A DNA stretch of 64,000 bases, taken from assembly GCF_003030345.1 (NCBI RefSeq), contig NZ_CP028158.1, positions 4,712,001 through 4,776,000 on the forward strand. The letters are read 5' to 3'. The first letter of the stretch is position 1. Each line of letters opens with the position of its first letter. This stretch comes from Plantactinospora sp. BC1. GTDB taxonomy: Bacteria; Actinomycetota; Actinomycetes; Mycobacteriales; Micromonosporaceae. Of the stretch, positions 1 through 11,718 are shown piece after piece. The notes under the pieces were generated by a model. It did not search any database. It saw nothing but the letters and a program-made list of their open reading frames with translations, and had not been told where the DNA came from. The translations under genes and the position numbers were made by a program.

Positions 1-37
1 GGGTCGCGTCGATCGTGTCCCGCCCGGGAGGTACCGC

Positions 38-2389
38 ATGCTCCGGCTGCGGCTGAACCAGCTCTGGACCCTGACCCTGGCCGGAATCCTGGCCGGGACG
101 ATCCTGGCCGCCGCCGCGCTGCCGGCCTCGGTCCTGGCGGCGGTGGGGCTCAAGTCGATCGGCGCCCGCTACGAGGACCTGCCGCAGGACCTGCGTACCC
201 CGCCGACCGCCCAGCGCTCCTACCTCTTCGCCGCCGACGGCCGTACCCCGATCACCTCGTTCTACGACGAGAACCGGACGAACGTGCCGCTGTCCCAGGT
301 CGCCGAGGTGATGCGGCAGGCGACGGTGGCGGCCGAGGACGCCCGCTTCTACTCGCACGGCGGCGTCGACCTGAGGGGTGTGCTCCGGGCCGCCGTGGCA
401 AACCGGGTGGGTGGCGAGGTGCGGCAGGGCGCCTCGACGCTGACCATGCAGTACGTCCGCAACGTGCTCAAGAGCGACCCCGGACTCACCGCGAAACAGC
501 GTGCCGAGGCGACCGAAACCAGCGCCGGCCGCAAGATCCAGGAGATGCGGTACGCGCTCGCGCTGGAGCGCCGGCTCAGCAAGGACGAGATCCTCAGCCG
601 CTACCTGAACATCGCCTACTTCGGTGCCGGGGCGTACGGCGTCGCCGCCGCCAGCCAGCGGTACTTCTCCAAGCCGGCCGGGCAGTTGACCCTGGCCGAG
701 GCGGCCCTGCTGGCCGGGCTGGTCCGCTCGCCGGAGACGGACAGCCCGATCGGTGGCGACACGGAGGCCGCGCTGGCCCGCCGGGGCTACGTACTGCGGC
801 AGATGGCGGAGACCGGGGTGATCTCCGCCGAGGCCGTCACCCGTACCCAGTCGGAGCCGATCAGGCTGCGGCCCGGCGCCGAGCCGAACGACTGCGCCGG
901 CATCCCGGACGGGCGCTCCGACTGGGGCTTCTTCTGCGACTACTTCCGGCAGTGGTGGAACGCGAACCCGGCGTTCGGGCTCACCGTCGACGAGCGGCAG
1001 CAGACGCTGCGCCGGGGCGGCTACCGGATCACCACCTCGCTCGACCCGGCGATCCAGGCCACCGCGCTGCGGCAGACCCTGACCGTCTACGACTACGCCG
1101 ACCGCCGGGCCGCGCCGATGGCCGTGGTGCAGCCCGGCACCGGCCGGGTACTCGCGATGGCGGTCAACCGGCACTACTCGCTCGATCCGAACCCCCGGGG
1201 GCAGCGCAACCACCCGAACACGGTCAACCAGTTGATCGCCGGTGGCGGCGGCATCGACGGCTACCAGGCCGGCTCCACGTTCAAGATCTTCACCATGCTG
1301 GCCGCGCTGGAGGAGGGGATGCCGCTGGCCTCGGGCTACCTGGCGCCGTCCCGGCTGGTGACCAGCTATCCGGTCGACGGGCCCAACGCGTGCGGCGGCT
1401 ACTGGTGTCCGGCCAACGCCAACCCGGAGTGGATGAACGGCCACCGCACGATGTGGACCGGTTTCGGGCGGTCGGTCAACACCTACTTCGTGGCGCTGCA
1501 ACAGCGGATCGGCGCGGACCGTGTGGTGCGGATGGCCGAGCGGCTGGGCATCGTGTTCCGGGCCGACAACGACGCGCGGCTGGCCACGTACGGGGCGGAG
1601 GGCTGGGGGGCGTTCACCCTCGGGGTCTCCGCCAGCACGCCGCTGGACCTGGCGAACGCCTACGCGACGCTGGCGGCCGAGGGGACGTACTGCAAGCCGC
1701 TGCCGGTGCTCTCGATCGTCGACGCCACCGGCCGGGCGCTGCCCGCCGCCGCACCGAGCTGCGGAAAGATGCTCAGGGCGGAGGTGGCGAGGGCGGCGAC
1801 CGACGCGGCCCGCTGCCCGGTCGGCGGCCAGTCGGCGTACGCCCAGTGCGACGGCGGCAGCGCGCCCGAGGTGACGAGGATCCTCGGCGACCAGCCGGTG
1901 GCCGGCAAGACCGGCAGCGCGGAGGGGTACGCCACGGAAACCTTCGTCGGCTTCACCCCGCAGCTCGCGGCGGCGGCCATCGCCGCGAACCCGGACGACC
2001 CGAGTGACGCGGTCGGCCAGCCGGTGCAGCGGAAGGTCATCGCGGCGGTCGCCACCACCATGGCCACCGCGCTGAAGGGCAGCCCCCGGCGGGACTTCAC
2101 CCCGCCGGGGCGGGAGATCGCCTTCGGTGACGGCCCGGACGACCTCGGTCCCGCCCCGGCCGGGCCGGGGCAGGACCCGTTCGCCCCGGCCCCGGTGGTG
2201 CCGGCGCCCGTGCCGGCGCCGCCGGCCCCGGCGCCCACCGCCGTGGTACCCCGGCCGACGCCGCCGCCGGTCCCGCCCCGGCCCACCGCCACCGTGCCGC
2301 GTCCGGTACGCCCGGTGCCGACCTCGCCCCGGCCGGGGGTGGTACCCAGGCCGACGCCGCCGGCCCCGCCCCCACCCACGTCCCGCTGA
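38..2389 (+). CDS. Class A penicillin-binding protein (bifunctional transglycosylase/transpeptidase)
   Basis: Polymerises and cross-links peptidoglycan outside the membrane. The 783-residue protein has one N-terminal membrane anchor (about residues 10-40). A GT51 glycosyltransferase domain follows, with the motifs [12 protein letters not shown] and [13 protein letters not shown]. The transpeptidase domain carries Ser413-x-x-Lys416 (GSTFK), Ser479-Val-Asn481 and Lys624-Thr-Gly, so all three penicillin-binding motifs are present. The last 80 or so residues are a Pro/Ala/Val-rich tail, common in actinobacterial PBPs. GGGAGG lies just before the ATG. The start of any upstream operon is outside the window. 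Function is secure at family level; the paralogue name (ponA1- or ponA2-like) is not. Confidence 0.95.
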   Translation: MLRLRLNQLWTLTLAGILAGTILAAAALPASVLAAVGLKSIGARYEDLPQDLRTPPTAQRSYLFAADGRTPITSFYDENRTNVPLSQVAEVMRQATVAAEDARFYSHGGVDLRGVLRAAVANRVGGEVRQGASTLTMQYVRNVLKSDPGLTAKQRAEATETSAGRKIQEMRYALALERRLSKDEILSRYLNIAYFGAGAYGVAAASQRYFSKPAGQLTLAEAALLAGLVRSPETDSPIGGDTEAALARRGYVLRQMAETGVISAEAVTRTQSEPIRLRPGAEPNDCAGIPDGRSDWGFFCDYFRQWWNANPAFGLTVDERQQTLRRGGYRITTSLDPAIQATALRQTLTVYDYADRRAAPMAVVQPGTGRVLAMAVNRHYSLDPNPRGQRNHPNTVNQLIAGGGGIDGYQAGSTFKIFTMLAALEEGMPLASGYLAPSRLVTSYPVDGPNACGGYWCPANANPEWMNGHRTMWTGFGRSVNTYFVALQQRIGADRVVRMAERLGIVFRADNDARLATYGAEGWGAFTLGVSASTPLDLANAYATLAAEGTYCKPLPVLSIVDATGRALPAAAPSCGKMLRAEVARAATDAARCPVGGQSAYAQCDGGSAPEVTRILGDQPVAGKTGSAEGYATETFVGFTPQLAAAAIAANPDDPSDAVGQPVQRKVIAAVATTMATALKGSPRRDFTPPGREIAFGDGPDDLGPAPAGPGQDPFAPAPVVPAPVPAPPAPAPTAVVPRPTPPPVPPRPTATVPRPVRPVPTSPRPGVVPRPTPPAPPPPTSR

Positions 2390-2420
2390 GCGGCCCCGCC
2401 CCCGGCTGAGCGGCCCCGAC
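2386..2420. repeat. 20-bp tandem duplication spanning the PBP stop codon
   Basis: A 20-bp unit beginning CTGAGCGGCCCCG starts at 2386 and restarts at 2406 (about 1.75 copies). The TGA inside the first copy is the stop codon of the penicillin-binding protein gene. Confidence 0.75.
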
Positions 2421-2469
2421 TCGTCGGCGGGTGCCGGCAGGTCGTCGGGCGTCCTCCCGGGTGCCCCCA

Positions 2470-2475
2470 TAGACT
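2470..2475 (+). promoter_or_regulatory. Probable -10 box for glyA
   Basis: TAGACT fits the actinobacterial TANNNT consensus and lies about 42 nt before the glyA GTG, leaving room for a short leader with the AGAAGG ribosome site. No convincing -35 was seen. Confidence 0.45.
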
Positions 2476-2516
2476 CGGAGCCGGCCCAATGCCGAGCGCG
2501 ACGAGAAGGTGCCGGG

Positions 2517-3836
2517 GTGAGCGAGCTAATCGAGCGGGCAGGTCGGCCCGGTGCGGGGGAGCCGACCTTCTGGGGGCCGGACTTCGACGAGCTGGCCGGC
2601 ACCGATCCGGAGATCGCCGAGGTGCTGCTGGACGAACTCGACCGGCTGCGCGGCGGGTTGCAGTTGATCGCCAGCGAGAACCTCACCTCGCCGGCGGTAC
2701 TGGCGGCGCTCGGCTCGACCCTGACCAACAAGTACGCCGAGGGTTATCCGGGCCGGCGCTACTACGGCGGCTGCGCCGAGGTGGACCGGGCCGAGCAGAT
2801 CGGCATCGACCGGGCCAAGGCACTCTTCGGGGCCGAGCACGCCAACCTCCAGCCGCACTCCGGGGCGAGCGCCAACCTGGCCGCGTACGCCGCGCTGGTG
2901 CAGCCCGGCGACACGGTGCTGGCGATGGACCTGCCGCACGGCGGCCACCTGACCCACGGCAGCCGGGTCAACTTCTCCGGCAAGTGGTTCGCCCCGGTCG
3001 GCTACCAGGTGCGCCGGGACACCGAGCTGATCGACTACGACGAGGTACGCGAGCTGGCCCTGGCACACCGGCCCAAGATGATCATCTGCGGTGCCACCGC
3101 GTACCCGAGGCTGATCGACTTCGCCCGGTTCCGGGAGATCGCCGACGAGGTCGACGCCTACCTGATGGTGGACGCGGCGCACTTCATCGGGCTGGTCGCC
3201 GGGCGGGCGATCCCGTCCCCGGTGCCCTACGCCGACGTGGTCTGCGCCACCACGCACAAGGTGCTGCGGGGGCCCCGGGGCGGCATGATCCTGTGCCGGG
3301 AGTCACTCGCCGAGCGGATCGACAAGGCGGTCTTCCCGTTCACTCAGGGCGGCCCGCTGATGCATTCGGTGGCGGCCAAGGCGGTCGCGCTGCGCGAAGC
3401 GGCGTCTCCGGCCTTCCAGGCGTACGCTGCCCAGGTGGTTTCGAACGCGCAGGCGCTGGCCGCCGCCCTCGCCGCGGAGGGGATGCGTCCGGTCTCCGGT
3501 GGCACCGACACCCATCTCGCGCTGATCGACCTGGGCGAGGTCGGGATCACCGGTAGGGACGCCGAGGCGCGCTGCGACGCCGCCGCGATCACCCTGAACA
3601 AGAACGCGATCCCGTACGACCCGCAGAAGCCGATGGTCGCCTCCGGCATCCGGGTCGGCACCCCGAGCGTCACCACCCAGGGCATGGGGGTGGCGGAGAT
3701 GCGCCGGATCGCCGACCTGATCTCCCGTGCCGTCCGGACCGACCCGGCCGCGCCCGGCGGTACCGCCGCGCTGGCGGAGATCCGTGCCGACGTCGCCGAT
3801 CTGGTGGCCGCGTTCCCGGCGTACCCCCGTGGTTGA
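2517..3836 (+). CDS. glyA: Serine hydroxymethyltransferase
   Basis: PLP enzyme that interconverts serine and glycine and supplies one-carbon units to tetrahydrofolate. The reading frame stays open upstream, but the family N-terminus ([20 protein letters not shown]) fits the GTG at 2517, which has AGAAGG in front; this gives 439 residues. The N-terminal [18 protein letters not shown] and [15 protein letters not shown] signatures are intact. The PLP lysine is Lys248 in the [12 protein letters not shown] motif. The stop overlaps the GTG of the next membrane protein, suggesting co-transcription with the genes leading into the atp cluster. Confidence 0.96.
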   Translation: MSELIERAGRPGAGEPTFWGPDFDELAGTDPEIAEVLLDELDRLRGGLQLIASENLTSPAVLAALGSTLTNKYAEGYPGRRYYGGCAEVDRAEQIGIDRAKALFGAEHANLQPHSGASANLAAYAALVQPGDTVLAMDLPHGGHLTHGSRVNFSGKWFAPVGYQVRRDTELIDYDEVRELALAHRPKMIICGATAYPRLIDFARFREIADEVDAYLMVDAAHFIGLVAGRAIPSPVPYADVVCATTHKVLRGPRGGMILCRESLAERIDKAVFPFTQGGPLMHSVAAKAVALREAASPAFQAYAAQVVSNAQALAAALAAEGMRPVSGGTDTHLALIDLGEVGITGRDAEARCDAAAITLNKNAIPYDPQKPMVASGIRVGTPSVTTQGMGVAEMRRIADLISRAVRTDPAAPGGTAALAEIRADVADLVAAFPAYPRG

Positions 3837-4344
3837 GCGGGAGCCGGTCGAGGTGGCCGACCGGCCGGCGGAGCCGGACCTGACCGCTCCGGACGCCCCC
3901 GCCGGCTCGCCGACCCCGGCCGCCGGCCCCGGCGCGGCGGACCGGCACTGGCGGCTGGCCCACCTGCCGGTGGTGCTCGGCGCCTCGGTCGGGCTGCTCC
4001 TCCTCGCCACCGCGCTCGGTGCGCTGCTCGGCGGTGGAATCGGCGCGGCCGGAGCCGCGGCCGGGGTCGGGGTGGTGACGGTGAGTTATCTGGCCTCCAC
4101 GCTGGTGATCGCCTGGGCCGACTCCGTCAACCCGGCCCTGGTGCTGCCGTTCGGCGTGGCGATGTACGTCGCCAAGTTCAGCGTGCTCGGTGTGGTGATG
4201 GCCGGGGTCGCCGGCCGGGGCTGGGCCGGGCTGGAAGCGTTCGGCTGGGGCGTCGTCGCCGGTGTGGTGGCCTGGACCGGCGCGAACATCTGGTGGATCG
4301 TCACCGTGCACGCCGTACGGACGCACCGGCCGCCGCAGGCGTGA
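3829..4344 (+). CDS. AtpI-like four-helix membrane protein
   Basis: The 171-residue protein begins with a Pro/Ala-rich hydrophilic N-terminus (about 45 residues). Four predicted membrane helices follow, at roughly residues 48-68, 75-98, 104-124 and 132-155. The GTG at 3829 overlaps the last codons of glyA, so translation is probably coupled. Size, topology and position before atpZ/atpB match the ATP synthase I (AtpI) family, which assists rotor-ring assembly or ion supply. There is no decisive motif, so the assignment rests mainly on context. An unrelated small integral membrane protein is the alternative. Confidence 0.6.
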   Translation: MVEREPVEVADRPAEPDLTAPDAPAGSPTPAAGPGAADRHWRLAHLPVVLGASVGLLLLATALGALLGGGIGAAGAAAGVGVVTVSYLASTLVIAWADSVNPALVLPFGVAMYVAKFSVLGVVMAGVAGRGWAGLEAFGWGVVAGVVAWTGANIWWIVTVHAVRTHRPPQA

Positions 4345-4561
4345 TCCCAGGCGTGATCCAGGTCACCCACCTCAGGGCGGACCTGGGCCGAGTCCCGTGC
4401 ACGGGACGGCACAGGAAACTGTCAGTGATCGGTCATTTTCCCGGTGGCGGAACCGGAGTAGCGTGCCCACAGACGACGCGCCCGCCCACCGGCCCACACA
4501 ACCACGTTGTGCGGGGGGTGAGGCACAGCCTCGTATCCCCGGCTGATATCGTTCGGCCGTC
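4345..4561 (+). promoter_or_regulatory. Intergenic region before atpZ; likely main atp promoter region
   Basis: This 217-bp gap contains a perfect 16-bp palindrome, GTCCCGTGCACGGGAC, at 4392-4407. It has no loop and no T-run, so it looks more like a protein-binding site than a terminator. The A/T-richer stretch that follows (about 4418-4440) and TATCGT at 4546-4551 are candidate promoter elements. No protein-like reading frame was found here. Assignment as the atp operon promoter is inferred from position. Confidence 0.4.
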
Positions 4562-4792
4562 ATGACCGGTGACCAAACCCCCCAACCCCCCGGCGGCTCG
4601 GGCGCTCCCGAAGCCGGCGAGGGTTGGACCGCGCTGGCATACCTCATCGGAGGTCTGACGGTGTGGGGCTTCATCGGTTGGTTGGTCGACCAGTGGCTCG
4701 AAACCGATGGCCTGGCCACCGGGATCGGGTTCCTGCTCGGCGGGGCCGGGGGCGTTTACCTGGTCATCCGCCGGCTCGGCACCCCTAGCTAG
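4562..4792 (+). CDS. atpZ: AtpZ/AtpI family ATP synthase accessory protein
   Basis: A 76-residue protein with a Pro/Gly-rich N-terminus and two predicted membrane helices (about residues 21-42 and 50-68). The sequence GFIGWLVDQWLETDG is typical of the small AtpZ/AtpI proteins found just ahead of atpB. These proteins are thought to help c-ring assembly or carry Mg2+/Ca2+. The gene sits 12 bp before atpB, as first gene of the core atp operon. The ATG is the only reasonable start; the ribosome site is weak, so a short leader is possible. Confidence 0.8.
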   Translation: MTGDQTPQPPGGSGAPEAGEGWTALAYLIGGLTVWGFIGWLVDQWLETDGLATGIGFLLGGAGGVYLVIRRLGTPS

Positions 4793-4804
4793 GGAAGGGA
4801 CGCG

Positions 4805-5605
4805 GTGATCGGACAGTCGGTCGTCCTCGCGGAGGGCGAAGTTCCGTTTCCACCCAGCGTGGAAGACTTCTTTCTGCCGAGCATCGTGCCGTGGGGCGCG
4901 CACAACTCATACTGGATCACGAAGTTCACCGCGCTGATCTGGCTGGGCGTCGCGCTGCTGATCATTTTCTTCCTGGTCACGTACCGGAAGCCGAAGTTGG
5001 TGCCGACGAAGGGCCAGTGGATCGCGGAGTCGATCTACGGATTCGTCCGGAACAACATCGCGGTCGACATGATCGGTCACCGGGGTGTGGCCTTCGCGCC
5101 GTACCTCACGACGCTCTTCCTCTTCATCTTCATCAACAACCTGTGGCAGATCATTCCGTTCGTGCAGATCTCGCCGATGGCGCACATCGCGTTTCCGGCG
5201 TTCCTGGCGATCATCAGTTACGTGATGTTCATCTGGGTGGGCATCCGGCACCACGGTTTCGCAAAGTTCTTCAAGCATTCGCTGATGCCGCCGGCGCCGT
5301 GGTTCATGCAGCCGCTGCTGATTCCGATCGAACTGTTCTCCACGTTCATCGCCCGGCCGGTGTCGCTGGCGCTGCGGTTGTTCGCCAACCTGTTCGCCGG
5401 GCACATCATCCTGCTGGTCTTCACCCTCGGCGGCTTCGTCCTGCTGAACGCGGACTCGTTCTTCCTGAAGCCGATCTCGGTGCTCTCCTGGGCGGTGTCG
5501 ATCGCGATCACCTTCCTGGAGGCGCTGGTCATCGTCCTGCAGGCCTACATCTTCACCGTGCTGACCGCCAGCTACGTGCAGGGCGCGCTCGCCGACGAAC
5601 ACTGA
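4805..5605 (+). CDS. atpB: ATP synthase Fo subunit a
   Basis: Stator half-channel subunit of the Fo proton pore. The 266-residue protein has an actinobacterial hydrophilic N-terminus and five to six membrane helices. The signature ARPVSLALRLFANLFAGH carries the essential arginine (in LRLFANLFAGH) that faces the c-ring carboxylate. The GTG start with GGAAGGGACGCG in front, 12 bp after atpZ, fits an operon gene. Its 3' end is unusual: the stop codon lies inside a 21-bp tandem duplication (5593-5634). Confidence 0.97.
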   Translation: MIGQSVVLAEGEVPFPPSVEDFFLPSIVPWGAHNSYWITKFTALIWLGVALLIIFFLVTYRKPKLVPTKGQWIAESIYGFVRNNIAVDMIGHRGVAFAPYLTTLFLFIFINNLWQIIPFVQISPMAHIAFPAFLAIISYVMFIWVGIRHHGFAKFFKHSLMPPAPWFMQPLLIPIELFSTFIARPVSLALRLFANLFAGHIILLVFTLGGFVLLNADSFFLKPISVLSWAVSIAITFLEALVIVLQAYIFTVLTASYVQGALADEH

Positions 5606-5634
5606 GCCGCACCCGACGAACACCGACCCGCACA
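5593..5634. repeat. 21-bp imperfect tandem duplication spanning the atpB stop codon
   Basis: Unit one (5593-5613) and unit two (5614-5634) both begin CGACGAACAC and match at 18 of 21 positions. The atpB TGA (5603-5605) is inside unit one; the matching codon in unit two is CGA. Confidence 0.7.
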
Positions 5635-5657
5635 CAACCGCACACCCGTTGTCGTCC

Positions 5658-5675
5658 CGCGTGAGCCGTCACGCG
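5658..5675 (+). promoter_or_regulatory. Hairpin immediately upstream of the atpE ribosome site
   Basis: A perfect 7-bp stem, CGCGTGA / TCACGCG, with loop GCCG ends seven bases before the AGGAGG of atpE. Subunit c is needed in about ten copies per complex. An mRNA-stabilising or translation-setting element here is plausible but inferred. Confidence 0.5.
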
Positions 5676-5697
5676 TGATTTCAGGAGGAACCAACCA

Positions 5698-5937
5698 ATG
5701 TTGTCGTCGACCCTCGCCGCCGTCGAAATTACCGGCAGCCTCAGCGCCATCGGCTACGGCCTCGCGGCCATCGGTCCGGGTATCGGTGTCGGCCTGGTCT
5801 TCAGCGCCTACATCCAGTCGACCGCCCGGCAGCCGGAGTCGTCCCGGATCACCCTGCCGTACGTCTGGATCGGCTTCGCCGTCATCGAGCTGCTGGCACT
5901 GCTGGGCATCGCCTTCGGCTACGCCTTCGGCGCATAA
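5698..5937 (+). CDS. atpE: ATP synthase Fo subunit c
   Basis: Rotor-ring proteolipid of 79 residues with two membrane helices joined by the polar loop containing ARQPE. The glycine-rich first helix has GPGIGVG. The ion-binding carboxylate is Glu64 in the second helix (FAVIELLALLG). The surroundings lack the extra Na+-binding residues, so proton coupling is expected. AGGAGG lies at ideal spacing before the ATG, the strongest ribosome site in the cluster, fitting the high copy number of this subunit. Confidence 0.98.
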   Translation: MLSSTLAAVEITGSLSAIGYGLAAIGPGIGVGLVFSAYIQSTARQPESSRITLPYVWIGFAVIELLALLGIAFGYAFGA

Positions 5938-5963
5938 CCGTCCCCTCGAAACGGGAGGTTCCG

Positions 5964-6539
5964 ATGTATTTCATCTTCGCCGCGGAGGGCGGCACCGAGC
6001 ACAATCCGATCATCCCGCTCTGGCAGGAGATCGTCGTTGGCTCGATCGCCTTCGCCATCCTCTGCTTCATGCTGATGAAGTTCGTCTTCCCGCGGATGGA
6101 GCAGACCTTCCAGGCTCGGGTGGACGCGATCGAGGGCGGGATCAAGCGCGCCGAGGCCGCCCAGGCCGAGGCCAACCAGCTCCTCGAGCAGTACCGTGCG
6201 CAGCTCGCCGAGGCGCGGACCGACGCGGCGAAGATCCGCGACGACGCCCGGGCCGACGCCGAGGGCATCCGGCAGGACGTCCTGGCCAAGGCCCGGGAGG
6301 AGTCCGACCGGATCATCGCGGCCGGCAAGGAGCAGCTGGCCGCCGAGCGGGCCACCATCGTGCGCGAGCTGCGTACCGAGGTGGGCACGATCGCGGTCGA
6401 CCTGGCCAGCCGGATCGTCGGCGAGTCGCTGGCCGACGAGGCCCGCCGCAAGGGCACCGTCGAGCGGTTCCTGACCGACCTGGAGAGCGTCGGCGCCGGC
6501 AACGGCTCGCCCAACGGCTCTGCCGTACGGACGAGCTGA
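5964..6539 (+). CDS. atpF: ATP synthase Fo subunit b
   Basis: Peripheral-stalk subunit of 191 residues. One N-terminal membrane helix (about residues 20-42) is followed by a long charged Ala/Glu/Arg-rich helix expected to form the right-handed b dimer, then a short polar C-terminus. CGGGAGG precedes the ATG. Its TGA overlaps the ATG of atpH, so the two stalk genes are translationally coupled. The b and delta subunits are separate here, unlike the fused b-delta of mycobacteria. Confidence 0.95.
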   Translation: MYFIFAAEGGTEHNPIIPLWQEIVVGSIAFAILCFMLMKFVFPRMEQTFQARVDAIEGGIKRAEAAQAEANQLLEQYRAQLAEARTDAAKIRDDARADAEGIRQDVLAKAREESDRIIAAGKEQLAAERATIVRELRTEVGTIAVDLASRIVGESLADEARRKGTVERFLTDLESVGAGNGSPNGSAVRTS

Positions 6540-7360
6540 TGCAGGCCGCCAGCCGGGAGTCGTACGCCGCCGCACGGCAGCGTCTCGACGCGTACGCCGG
6601 CCAGACGGACGGGGACCGGATCTCCGTCACCGGTGACGAGCTGGGCTGGGTCGCCGGGCTGCTGCGGCGTGAGCCGAGGCTGCGCCGGGCGCTCTCCGAC
6701 CCGGCGCGCTCCGGCGAGGACCGGGCCGCGCTGCTGGAGTCGCTGGTCGGCGACAAGGTGGGCCAGGACGCCAGGGAGCTGCTCGGCGTGCTGGTCTCCG
6801 GCCGCTGGTCGGCGCCGTCCCAGCTGCTCGAGGCCACCGAGCGGCTCGGCGTGGAGGCGCTGCTGGCCAGCGCCGACCGGGCCGGTGAACTGGGTGAGGT
6901 CGAGGACGAGCTGTTCCGCTTCGGTCAGGTGGTCGCCGCCGACGCGGAGCTGAGCAACACGCTCTCCGACCCGATCGCGCCGGTGGCGCAGCGGGCCGAG
7001 CTGACCGGCGCGCTGCTGCGCGGCAAGGCCAGGCCAGTGACGGTCAAGCTGGTCGAGGTGGCGCTCGCCGGGTTCGGCGGACGTTCCTTCTCCGGCGGGT
7101 TGACCCGGCTGGTCGAACTGGCCGCCGACCGGCGGGACCGTCAGGTGGCGTACGTCACCGTAGCGGCCCCGTTGGTCGAGGAGGAGGAGCAACGGTTGGG
7201 ACGCAAGCTCGCCGCGCTATACGGTCGAGAGGTCACCGTCAAGCAGACGGTGGACCCGACCGTACTGGGCGGGCTGCGTGTCCAGATCGGTTCCGATCTC
7301 TACGACGGCACGATCCTGCGCCGCCTCACCGACACCAGAAACGCGCTCGCGCGGGGCTGA
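6539..7360 (+). CDS. atpH: ATP synthase F1 subunit delta
   Basis: Links the F1 head to the b-subunit stalk. The ATG overlaps the atpF stop, giving 273 residues, longer than the roughly 177 of E. coli but typical of actinobacteria, with about 90 extra N-terminal residues. The C-terminal OSCP/delta signature is present (VKQTVDPTVLGGLRVQIGSD, with YDGTILRRL following). The reading frame continues open far upstream, but that part is a shadow of atpE and atpF. Confidence 0.95.
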   Translation: MQAASRESYAAARQRLDAYAGQTDGDRISVTGDELGWVAGLLRREPRLRRALSDPARSGEDRAALLESLVGDKVGQDARELLGVLVSGRWSAPSQLLEATERLGVEALLASADRAGELGEVEDELFRFGQVVAADAELSNTLSDPIAPVAQRAELTGALLRGKARPVTVKLVEVALAGFGGRSFSGGLTRLVELAADRRDRQVAYVTVAAPLVEEEEQRLGRKLAALYGREVTVKQTVDPTVLGGLRVQIGSDLYDGTILRRLTDTRNALARG

Positions 7361-7444
7361 GCAGCACCGACGCCTCATGCGCAGCGCCGAGAAAGACATC
7401 CACGCCGTTCCGGTTAACCGGGCCCTGAATAGAGGAAGAAGAGG

Positions 7445-9097
7445 ATGGCCGAGCTGACCATCTCGTCGGAGGAGATCCGCGGCGCGCTGGAGCGCTACGT
7501 CTCCTCCTATTCGCCCGACGTCTCCCGTGAGGAGGTCGGCACCGTCGCCGACGCCGGTGACGGCATCGCCCACGTCGAGGGCCTCCCCTCGACCATGACC
7601 AACGAGCTGCTGGAGTTCGAGGACGGCACCCTCGGCCTGGCGCTCAACCTCGACGTCCGGGACATCGGCGTCGTGGTGCTCGGCGACTACGGCGGGATCG
7701 AGGAGGGCCAGCGGGTCAAGCGCACCGGCCGGGTCCTCTCGGTGCCGGTCGGCGACGCGTTCCTCGGCCGGGTGGTCAACCCGCTCGGCCAGCCGATCGA
7801 CGGCCTCGGCGACATCGCCAACGAGGGCTACCGCGAGCTGGAGCTCCAGGCGCCGAACGTGATGGCCCGGCAGAGCGTCAGCGAGGCGCTGCAGACCGGC
7901 ATCAAGGCGATCGACGCGATGACGGCGATCGGCCGGGGCCAGCGGCAGCTGATCATCGGTGACCGGCGGACCGGCAAGACCACCGTCGCGCTGGACACCA
8001 TCCTCAACCAGCGGGACAACTGGCGCTCGGGCGACCCGGCCAAGCAGGTGCGCTGCATCTACGTGGCGATCGGCCAGAAGGGCTCGACCATCGCCTCGGT
8101 GAAGGGCCTGCTCGAGGAGCAGGGCGCGATGGAGTACACCACCATCGTCGCCTCGCCCGCCTCGGACCCGGCCGGCTACAAGTACATCGCCCCGTACGCC
8201 GGCTCGGCCATCGGCCAGCACTGGATGTACGCCGGCAAGCACGTCCTGATCGTCTTCGACGACCTGACCAAGCAGGCCGAGGCGTACCGCGCGGTGTCGC
8301 TGCTGCTGCGCCGGCCGCCGGGCCGCGAGGCGTACCCGGGTGACGTCTTCTACCTGCACTCCCGGCTGCTGGAGCGCTGCGCGAAGCTCTCGGACGAGAT
8401 GGGCGGCGGCTCGATGACCGGCCTGCCGATCATCGAGACCAAGGGCAACGACATCTCGGCGTTCATCCCGACCAACGTGATCTCGATCACCGACGGCCAG
8501 ATCTTCCTGGAGACCGACCTCTTCAACCAGGGTGTCCGGCCGGCGATCAACGTCGGTACCTCGGTCTCCCGGGTCGGCGGCGCCGCCCAGGTGAAGCCGA
8601 TGAAGAAGGTGGCCGGCCGGCTCCGGCTGGACCTGGCGCAGTACCGCGAGCTGGAGGCGTTCGCCGCGCTCGCCTCGGACCTGGACAAGGCGTCGCAGGA
8701 CCAGCTCAGCCGGGGTGCGCGCCTGGTCGAGCTGCTCAAGCAGACCAACTACTCGCCGTTCCCGGTGCAGGAGCAGGTGGTCTCGGTCTGGATCGGCACC
8801 GAGGGCAAGCTGGACGACGTCCCGATCGGCGAGGTCCGGCGCTTCGAGTCCGAGTTCCTGGAGTTCCTCCGCCACCAGTACAAGCCGACGATGCAGTCGA
8901 TCGCCGACAACAACTGGGACGACGACATCATCAACGCGCTGAACGAGGCGGTCGCCCGGTTCAAGCAGATGTTCCTCGGCAAGGAGGACGAGGTGCGGAT
9001 CAACGAGGCACCGGCCGAGGCGATGGAGGGCGAGCAGGACCGGGAGACCGTGACCCGGTACCGCGACAGCGCGCCCGCCCAGGCCGAGAAGCAGTAG
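7445..9097 (+). CDS. atpA: ATP synthase F1 subunit alpha
   Basis: Non-catalytic nucleotide-binding subunit of 550 residues. The P-loop is GDRRTGKT. Family signatures include the [15 protein letters not shown] region of the N-terminal barrel and [14 protein letters not shown] near the catalytic-site arginine finger. The C-terminus carries a charged extension of about 30 residues, common in actinobacteria. An 84-bp gap precedes the gene; GAGGAAGAAGAGG lies just before the ATG as a purine-rich ribosome site. Nothing in the gap suggests an additional gene. Confidence 0.98.
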   Translation: MAELTISSEEIRGALERYVSSYSPDVSREEVGTVADAGDGIAHVEGLPSTMTNELLEFEDGTLGLALNLDVRDIGVVVLGDYGGIEEGQRVKRTGRVLSVPVGDAFLGRVVNPLGQPIDGLGDIANEGYRELELQAPNVMARQSVSEALQTGIKAIDAMTAIGRGQRQLIIGDRRTGKTTVALDTILNQRDNWRSGDPAKQVRCIYVAIGQKGSTIASVKGLLEEQGAMEYTTIVASPASDPAGYKYIAPYAGSAIGQHWMYAGKHVLIVFDDLTKQAEAYRAVSLLLRRPPGREAYPGDVFYLHSRLLERCAKLSDEMGGGSMTGLPIIETKGNDISAFIPTNVISITDGQIFLETDLFNQGVRPAINVGTSVSRVGGAAQVKPMKKVAGRLRLDLAQYRELEAFAALASDLDKASQDQLSRGARLVELLKQTNYSPFPVQEQVVSVWIGTEGKLDDVPIGEVRRFESEFLEFLRHQYKPTMQSIADNNWDDDIINALNEAVARFKQMFLGKEDEVRINEAPAEAMEGEQDRETVTRYRDSAPAQAEKQ

Positions 9098-9106
9098 GGC
9101 CGACCG

Positions 9107-11481
<2,375 letters not shown>

Positions 11482-11500
11482 TTCGCGGCGATTACTCAGA

Positions 11501-11530
11501 CAGCCGCACCGGCAACCGCCGGTGCGGCTG
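11501..11530 (+). terminator. Strong hairpin terminator after atpD
   Basis: A perfect 13-bp stem (CAGCCGCACCGGC / GCCGGTGCGGCTG) with a four-base AACC loop begins 20 bp after the atpD stop and is followed by TCGTCGTCTT. It should end most atp transcription before the LCP genes and atpC. Confidence 0.85.
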
Positions 11531-11718
11531 TCGTCGTCTTCACCCGCTGTTCACCCGGGCACCTGGTCGATTTGCTCGGACTTGATCTAGTTCCGGTGCT
11601 TTGGTGACGCAGCTTCGCCGGGTACCGTCGTGGGCGGCCCGCGACCTCCCGGCCGCACGGCGACGTCTCGCCGTGCCGCGTCGGCGCTGGTCACGGGCGC
11701 GACGAACGGAGATGTCCG

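Noticed and set aside
4392-4407. Palindrome GTCCCGTGCACGGGAC as a transcription terminator
   Set aside because: It has no loop, no T-run and lies inside the promoter region of the atp genes; kept only as a possible binding site.
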